64,000 nucleotides of DNA from Streptomyces nitrosporeus (GTDB lineage: Bacteria > Actinomycetota > Actinomycetes > Streptomycetales > Streptomycetaceae). The notes beneath the pieces were generated by a model that was not told the DNA's origin, searched no databases, and saw only the letters and a program-made list of their open reading frames with translations. The position numbers and the translations under genes are program-made. The DNA lies in the NCBI RefSeq assembly GCF_008704555.1, contig NZ_CP023702.1, positions 4,464,001 to 4,528,000 of the forward strand, in the 5' to 3' direction. Of the stretch, positions 58,947 through 64,000 are shown piece after piece. Each line of letters starts with the position of its first letter. Position 1 is the first letter of the stretch.

Positions 58947-60557
58947 TCAGCGGCGGGCCGGCGTGTTCCCCGTCCGGCCCTCGTCGGATCCCGACCTGCC
59001 CAGCTTCTTGGCGAGCTTCACCACATGGGGGACGTCCACGAGGGGCGTGGCCTCCTGGCCCGCGGTCCCGCCCGTCCCCAGCCAGCCCGCCAGCTTGCCG
59101 CCCTCGGCGACCGCCCGCAGTCGTGCCTCCGCGGCGTCGCGTACCGGATCGGTCGCGACGACCAGCAGTTCGTCCCCGCGCCGGAGCACGGTGGAGGGCG
59201 CGGGCACGAAGCTCTTGCCGTCGCGTACGACGAGGGTGACGGCCGCTCCGGCTGGCAGGCGCAGTTCGCCGACCTCCACGCCGTGCATCTTCGACTTCCC
59301 CGGCACCGAGACGGACAGCAGATGTCCGCGCAGCCGCTCCAGCGGCGCCGACTCGATGCCCAGGTCGGATGCCTCGGACGGGTCGTCGCCGATCCTGAGC
59401 GCCTTCGCCAGCCAGGGCAGGGTCGGTCCCTGGATCAGGGTGTAGACGATGACCAGTACGAAGACGATGTTGAAGACCCGGGTGCTGCCCTCGATGCCGG
59501 ACACCATGGGGATGGTCGCCAGGATGATGGGGACGGCGCCGCGCAGTCCCGCCCAGGACATCAGCGCCTTCTCCCGCCGCGGCAGGCGGAACGGCGCGAG
59601 GCTGATGAAGACCGACAGCGGCCGGGCGACGGCGGTGAGGACCAGGCCCACCACCACGGCGGGCCAGAAGTCGTCGATCAGGTCGTGCGGGGTGACCAGG
59701 AGGCCGAGCAGGACGAACATCCCGATCTGGGCCAGCCAGCCCAGCCCGTCGGCGAAGCCCCGGGTGGCCGGCCAGTGCGGCAGCTTGGAGTTGCCGAGGA
59801 CCATCGCGGCCAGGTAGACGGCGAGGAACCCGCTGCCGTGCGCCATGGCACCCGCCGCGTAGGCGGACACCGCGATGGCCATCACGGCGATCGGGTAGAG
59901 CCCGGACGCGGGCAGTGCCACGTGCCGCAGTCCGAAGGAGCCGAGCCAGCCCACCGCGAGGCCGATGGCCGCGCCGATGGCCAGCTCCAGGGCTATCTCG
60001 CCGACCAGTACGTACCAGTGCTCGACGGGGCCGACGGCGGAGAAGGCGACCACCAGGATGACGACGGGGGCGTCGTTGAACCCGGACTCGGCCTCCAGCA
60101 CGCCGGTGATGCGGGAGGGCAGCGGCACCTTGCGCAGGACGGAGAAGACGGCCGCGGCGTCGGTGGAGGAGACGACGGCCCCGATGATCAGCGCCTGCCG
60201 CCATTCCAGGCCGACGAGGTAGTGCGCGGCGGCCGCGGTGACGCCCACGCTGATGCCCACGCCGACGGTGGACAGCACGGCCGCCGCCGGGAGGGCCGGG
60301 CGCACCTCTTTCCACTTCGTGCCCAGACCGCCCTCGGCGAGGATGACGACCAGGGCGGCGTAGCCGATCACCTGGGTCAGCTCGGCGTTGTCGAACTTGA
60401 TGTCGAAGAGGCCGTCCTGTCCCAGGGCGATGCCGATGCCCAGGTAGAGCAGCAGGCTGGGGAGCCCGCTGCGGGACGAGACGCGTACCGCGGCCACGGC
60501 GACCAGCAGGACGAGCGAGCAGGCGAGCAGAAGTTCGTTGAGCGCGTGGACAGTCAG
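58947..60557 (-). CDS. Potassium/proton antiporter, NhaP2 (CPA1) type
   Basis: A 536-residue protein. A CPA1 exchanger domain with about 12-13 helices (ending near residue 410; SSTDAAAVFSVLRKV and LEAESGFNDAPVVIL are signature helices) is followed by an RCK-C/TrkA-C domain (about 430-505, VEVGELRLPAGAAVTLVVRDG). I start at CTG 60557: GGAAGG lies 8 bases upstream, and only this start yields the first membrane helix (VHALNELLLACSLVLLVAVAAVR). The first ATG/GTG starts would cut it. It should exchange K+ or Na+ for H+, gated by a nucleotide at the RCK domain. Confidence 0.87.
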   Translation of the reverse strand: MTVHALNELLLACSLVLLVAVAAVRVSSRSGLPSLLLYLGIGIALGQDGLFDIKFDNAELTQVIGYAALVVILAEGGLGTKWKEVRPALPAAAVLSTVGVGISVGVTAAAAHYLVGLEWRQALIIGAVVSSTDAAAVFSVLRKVPLPSRITGVLEAESGFNDAPVVILVVAFSAVGPVEHWYVLVGEIALELAIGAAIGLAVGWLGSFGLRHVALPASGLYPIAVMAIAVSAYAAGAMAHGSGFLAVYLAAMVLGNSKLPHWPATRGFADGLGWLAQIGMFVLLGLLVTPHDLIDDFWPAVVVGLVLTAVARPLSVFISLAPFRLPRREKALMSWAGLRGAVPIILATIPMVSGIEGSTRVFNIVFVLVIVYTLIQGPTLPWLAKALRIGDDPSEASDLGIESAPLERLRGHLLSVSVPGKSKMHGVEVGELRLPAGAAVTLVVRDGKSFVPAPSTVLRRGDELLVVATDPVRDAAEARLRAVAEGGKLAGWLGTGGTAGQEATPLVDVPHVVKLAKKLGRSGSDEGRTGNTPARR

Positions 60558-60565
60558 GGTCCGTT

Positions 60566-60571
60566 CCTTCC
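60566..60571 (-). promoter_or_regulatory. Ribosome-binding site for the CTG start
   Basis: GGAAGG on the minus strand, 8 bases before CTG 60557. It supports initiation at this rare codon. Confidence 0.6.
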
Positions 60572-60773
60572 CTGCGTACGCCTCCCGGATCGGCCTCCGG
60601 CGGCCAGTACTTCGTTACCTTACCTAATCTTTAACGCTTTCTTGACGCCTTTGTGTGTTCCTACGAGGGCTGCGCAAATGGATGCATCTCCATACCGCGT
60701 CCGAGTGACCTGGGCGGGGCGCCTATGGTTGCTCCTGCACTCCCAGGACCACCCTGCCCCTCGAAGGACAGCG

Positions 60774-63518
60774 ATGCCCGCCAACACAACCGCCCCTTCC
60801 GGTGCTTCCGATGCGAAGAAATCCGGCAGGAAGAAGGGGCGACGCGCTCGCCTGCTCGTGATCGTCCTGGTGCTGGCGCTCGTCGCGGGTGTCGGCTACG
60901 GGGGGTACTGGGCCGTGTCCACGGTCCGCGCGTCGTACCCGCAGACCACCGGCACCCTCGAACTCAAGGGCCTCACCGGTGACGTCGAGGTCAAACGCGA
61001 CGGCTACGGCATCCCGCAGATCTACGCGGACACCGACGCCGACCTCTTCCGCGCGCAGGGCTTCGTGCAGGCGCAGGACCGCTTCTGGGAGATGGACGTC
61101 CGCCGGCACATGACGTCCGGGCGGCTCTCCGAGATGTTCGGTTCCGGACAGGTCGAGACGGACGCCTTCCTGCGCACCCTGGGCTGGCACCGGGTCGCGC
61201 AGAAGGAGTACGACGAGGTCCTGAACGAGGAGACCAAGAAGAACCTCCAGGCGTACGCGGAGGGCGTGAACGCGTATCTGGAGGGCAAGGACGGCAAGGA
61301 CATCTCCGTCGAGTACGCGGCGCTCGGCCTGACCAACGACTACGCGCCCACCGAGTGGACCCCGGTCGACTCGGTCGCCTGGCTGAAGGCCATGGCCTGG
61401 GACCTGCGCGGCAACATGCAGGACGAGATCGACCGCTCGCTGCTGACCAGCAGGCTCGACGAAAAGCAGATCGAGGACCTGTACCCGGACTACCCGTTCG
61501 ACAAGAACAAGCCGATCGTCGAACAGGGCGCCGTCTCCCCGGTCACCGGGGAGTTCGACCCGGACGCCCAGCCCTCGGACGGCATCGGGTCCCAGACCCC
61601 GCAGGGTGCGACCCAGGGGCTGAACACCCAGCTCGCGGCCCTCTCCGACACGCTGGACGAGATCCCGGCACTGCTCGGCCCCAACGGCAACGGCATCGGC
61701 TCGAACTCCTGGGTGATCTCCGGCGAGCACACCACCACCGGGGACCCGCTGCTGGCCAACGACCCGCACCTGGCGCCGATGCTGCCCTCGCTCTGGTACC
61801 AGATGGGGCTGCACTGCCGTGAGGTCTCCGAGACCTGCGGATACGACACCGCCGGGTACACCTTCTCGGGCATGCCCGGTGTGATCATCGGCCACAACCA
61901 GGACATCGCCTGGGGCTTCACCAACCTCGGCGCCGACGTCACCGACCTCTTCCTGGAGAAGGTCTCGGCCGACGGATACCAGTACGACAACAAGACCCGG
62001 CCCTTCGTCACCCGTGAGGAGACCATCAAGGTCGCCGGCGGCAGGAGCCGGAAGATCACCGTCCGGGAGACCAACAACGGCCCCCTGATCTCCGACCGCA
62101 GCGCCGAACTGGAGAAGGTCGGCAAGAGGGCCCCGGTCACCAACTCGGCCCCCGACCGGGGCGACGGCTACGCGGTCGCGCTGAAGTGGACCGCGCTGGA
62201 GCCCGGCAAGTCCATGGACGCCGTGTTCGAGCTCAACCGGGCCAAGGACTTCAAGAGTTTCCGGGCCGCGGCCGCGCACTTCGAGGTGCCCTCGCAGAAC
62301 CTCGTCTACGCCGACACGGAGGGCCACATCGGCTACCAGGCGCCCGGCAGGATCCCGGTCCGCCTCAAGGGCGACGGCACGATGCCGAGCCCCGGCTGGT
62401 CCTCCGAGTACGGCTGGGAGGAGGAGCCCGTCCCCTTCGAGGAACTGCCCTACGAGTACGACCCGGAGCGGGGTTACATCGTCACCGCCAACCAGGCGGT
62501 CATCGACGACACCTACGACCACATGCTCACCAAGGACTGGGGCTACGGCGCCCGCAGCCAGCGGATCAACGACCTGATCCAGAAGAAGATCGACGGCGGG
62601 GAGAAGATCTCCACCGACGACATGCAGTCGATGCAGATGGACAACCAGAGCGCGATCGCCGCCGAGCTGGTGCCGGAGCTCAAGAAGATCACCATCAAGG
62701 ACCAGAGCGTCCGCGAGGCCCAGAAGCTGCTGGAGGGCTGGGACTACACCCAGGAGCCCGACTCCGCGGCGGCCGCCTACTTCAACGGCGTCTGGCGCAA
62801 CATCCTCAAGCTGGCCTTCGGCAACAAGCTCCCCAAGGAGCTCCGGGCCGAGGGCGACTGCATCTACGTGAAGCCCGCGGTGGCCACCGGTCCGGTGGAC
62901 GAGCAGAACAAGCTGGTGCGCGAATGCGGCCAGCGGGACCCCGACTCGGCGCAGCCGGACGGCGGCGACCGCTGGTACGAGGTCGTCGGGTCCATCCTCG
63001 ACGACCAGGACAACGACTGGTGGAAGGTGCCCGCCCAGGGGCGCGAGGAAGCCATCGACACCCGTGACCAGCTCTTCGCGCGCGCCATGGAGGACGCCCG
63101 CTGGGAGCTGACCGCCGAACTCGGCAAGGACATCACCACCTGGAGCTGGGGCCGGCTGCACCAGCTGACCCTGCGCAACCAGACGCTCGGCAAGGAGGGG
63201 CCCGGCCTGCTGCAGCGGGCGCTCAACCGGGGCCCGTGGCACCTCGGCGGCGGCGAGGCCGCGGTCAACGCGACCGGCTGGAACGCGGCGGGCGGCTACG
63301 ACGTCATCTGGGTCCCCTCGATGCGGATGGTCGTCAACGTGGGCGAGTGGGACAAGTCCCGCTGGATCAACCTCACCGGTGCCTCCGGGCACGCGTTCAG
63401 CGCCCACTACACCGACCAGACCGACAAGTGGGTCGACGGGGAACTGCTCGACTGGTCCTACGGGAAGGACGCAGTGGACGGGTCGACGGTCGACACCCTG
63501 ACGCTCAAGAAGCCGTAG
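60774..63518 (+). CDS. Penicillin-acylase-family N-terminal-nucleophile hydrolase
   Basis: A 914-residue precursor. A membrane segment (about 26-50, LLVIVLVLALVAGVGYGGYW) anchors or exports it. An alpha region (to about 309) precedes the autoproteolysis site GIGSNSW, making Ser310 the catalytic N-terminus of the beta chain. Family motifs follow: DPHLAPMLPSLWYQ, GMPGVIIGHN, and the Asn-containing TANQAV. Such enzymes deacylate penicillins, N-acyl-homoserine lactones or lipopeptides. Its outward location would suit breakdown of external signals or antibiotics (inference). Confidence 0.9.
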   Translation: MPANTTAPSGASDAKKSGRKKGRRARLLVIVLVLALVAGVGYGGYWAVSTVRASYPQTTGTLELKGLTGDVEVKRDGYGIPQIYADTDADLFRAQGFVQAQDRFWEMDVRRHMTSGRLSEMFGSGQVETDAFLRTLGWHRVAQKEYDEVLNEETKKNLQAYAEGVNAYLEGKDGKDISVEYAALGLTNDYAPTEWTPVDSVAWLKAMAWDLRGNMQDEIDRSLLTSRLDEKQIEDLYPDYPFDKNKPIVEQGAVSPVTGEFDPDAQPSDGIGSQTPQGATQGLNTQLAALSDTLDEIPALLGPNGNGIGSNSWVISGEHTTTGDPLLANDPHLAPMLPSLWYQMGLHCREVSETCGYDTAGYTFSGMPGVIIGHNQDIAWGFTNLGADVTDLFLEKVSADGYQYDNKTRPFVTREETIKVAGGRSRKITVRETNNGPLISDRSAELEKVGKRAPVTNSAPDRGDGYAVALKWTALEPGKSMDAVFELNRAKDFKSFRAAAAHFEVPSQNLVYADTEGHIGYQAPGRIPVRLKGDGTMPSPGWSSEYGWEEEPVPFEELPYEYDPERGYIVTANQAVIDDTYDHMLTKDWGYGARSQRINDLIQKKIDGGEKISTDDMQSMQMDNQSAIAAELVPELKKITIKDQSVREAQKLLEGWDYTQEPDSAAAAYFNGVWRNILKLAFGNKLPKELRAEGDCIYVKPAVATGPVDEQNKLVRECGQRDPDSAQPDGGDRWYEVVGSILDDQDNDWWKVPAQGREEAIDTRDQLFARAMEDARWELTAELGKDITTWSWGRLHQLTLRNQTLGKEGPGLLQRALNRGPWHLGGGEAAVNATGWNAAGGYDVIWVPSMRMVVNVGEWDKSRWINLTGASGHAFSAHYTDQTDKWVDGELLDWSYGKDAVDGSTVDTLTLKKP

Positions 63519-64000
63519 GCGCGCTTCCCCGGCCGGGGCCCCCTTCCTGACCGGGATCCCCTTCCCGGCCCGGGTCCCCTTTCTGGCCGCAGGGAAGATC
63601 CCGGCCGGGGAAGCGCCGTACTCCGGCCGGTGTGACCACGGCGTGCACGGGGTGGTCGTGCGGCTCCTCCGGGACCCGTGCGACCACCTCGTCGTCGTAC
63701 AGCAGGACGACCAGGGCCGGGTGGGCCCCGGCGGCAGCGAGCCGGGCCAGTACCCGGTCGTAGCTGCCGCCGCCGCGGCCCAGCCGCATGCCCCGGCGGT
63801 CCACGGCGAGTCCGGGCAGCAGGACCGCCCCGGCCGCCAGCACGGCCCCGGGCCCCAGACGCGCCCCGTCGGGCTCCAGCAGTCCGCGGCCGGCGGGGAC
63901 GAGGTGCCCGGCACCCTCGTAGAGCGCCCAGTCCAGGTCGTTGTCGGCCATGAGGACCGGCAGCAGGACCCGCACGCCCCGGGCGCGCAGCCCGTCCAGC
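63505..64000 (-). CDS. 5-formyltetrahydrofolate cyclo-ligase (partial, 5' end outside)
   Basis: The C-terminal part of an MTHFS-type enzyme: VLLPVLMADNDLDWALYEG, LLPGLAVDRRGMRLGRGGGSYDR (the ATP/folate-site GRGGGxYDR) and a closing VVARVPEEPHDHPVHAVVTPAGV. The frame stays open to the window edge. It catalyses ATP-driven conversion of 5-formyl-THF to 5,10-methenyl-THF. The last 25 residues are a Gly/Pro/Lys repeat (GDPGREGDPGQEG) coded by an imperfect tandem DNA repeat, and the gene overlaps the convergent acylase stop by 14 bp. Confidence 0.88.
   Translation of the reverse strand, partial: LDGLRARGVRVLLPVLMADNDLDWALYEGAGHLVPAGRGLLEPDGARLGPGAVLAAGAVLLPGLAVDRRGMRLGRGGGSYDRVLARLAAAGAHPALVVLLYDDEVVARVPEEPHDHPVHAVVTPAGVRRFPGRDLPCGQKGDPGREGDPGQEGGPGRGSAPTAS

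Noticed and set aside
60614..60632. TTAGGTAAGGTAAC on the minus strand upstream of the antiporter, similar to an iron box (DmdR1/IdeR)
   Set aside because: Only the left half agrees with TTAGGTTAGGCTAACCTAA; the right half is lost and neither flanking gene is iron-related.
60723..63914. Long open frame antisense to the acylase gene (over 1000 codons)
   Set aside because: It mirrors the high-GC third positions of the real gene, has no family likeness and no consistent start.

Overview
This is a high-GC actinobacterial chromosome segment, almost certainly Streptomyces. The evidence is the GC-rich third positions, frequent GTG starts, rare TTA codons, long perfect hairpins without U-tracts as terminators, an HrdD-type sigma factor behind a sigma-R promoter, and Streptomyces-typical families (DUF397/DUF5753 pairs, DUF6227, CU044_5270, GPP34). 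No rRNA, CRISPR array, transposase or integrase was seen. One tRNA-Arg(CCT) is present.

Layout. 0.1-4.7 kb: a small secreted protein, an alpha/beta hydrolase that has lost its nucleophile serine, an AlkZ-type DNA glycosylase (HTH_42) and an epoxide hydrolase. 4.95-13.2 kb: a minus-strand deoxysugar block (RmlB, oxidoreductase, MFS exporter, RmlA, RmlC-like epimerase, MGT-type glycosyltransferase, NTF2/SnoaL-like protein, DegT aminotransferase). Together these look like the sugar-tailoring and self-protection half of a DNA-alkylating glycoside pathway with no polyketide synthase in view. 13.4-17.4 kb: an AhpD-like protein behind a near-ideal ECF41 promoter, a YCII protein, an orphan OAT2/ArgJ enzyme behind a 34-bp palindrome, and an ADP-ribosylglycohydrolase-family protein lacking its metal ligands. 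17.5-29.2 kb: SSS symporter, DUF397/helix-turn-helix pair, GPP34 protein, membrane-anchored D-Ala-D-Ala carboxypeptidase, a polytopic membrane protein, and a coiled-coil/Mrr-nuclease/TerD fusion.

29.6-32.1 kb is a scar beside tRNA-Arg with a multiply frameshifted gene, a lipoprotein and a 5'-truncated gene. 32-48 kb is regulatory and stress oriented: secreted EEP nuclease with FG-GAP repeats, an AraC regulator between two VOC genes that share the same 18-bp upstream element, a TTA-containing ECF sigma factor with its CU044_5270 partner, M6 protease, TetR/MFS, MarR/extradiol dioxygenase, GNAT, HrdD, WYL regulator, DUF6227 and a P1 peptidase.

49.4-54.6 kb is a tightly overlapping five-gene operon for a membrane-coupled molybdenum oxidoreductase: b-type cytochrome with zinc ribbon, Mo catalytic subunit, four-cluster ferredoxin subunit, Tat-exported Rieske protein and a small membrane protein. 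The last part holds a SAF/CpaB-like protein, mtnP, an FmdB/Ruc-type redox chaperone under a CIRCE operator, an MFS transporter, an NhaP2-type antiporter that appears to start at CTG, a penicillin-acylase-family hydrolase, and the 3' part of a 5-formyl-THF cyclo-ligase gene that leaves the window.
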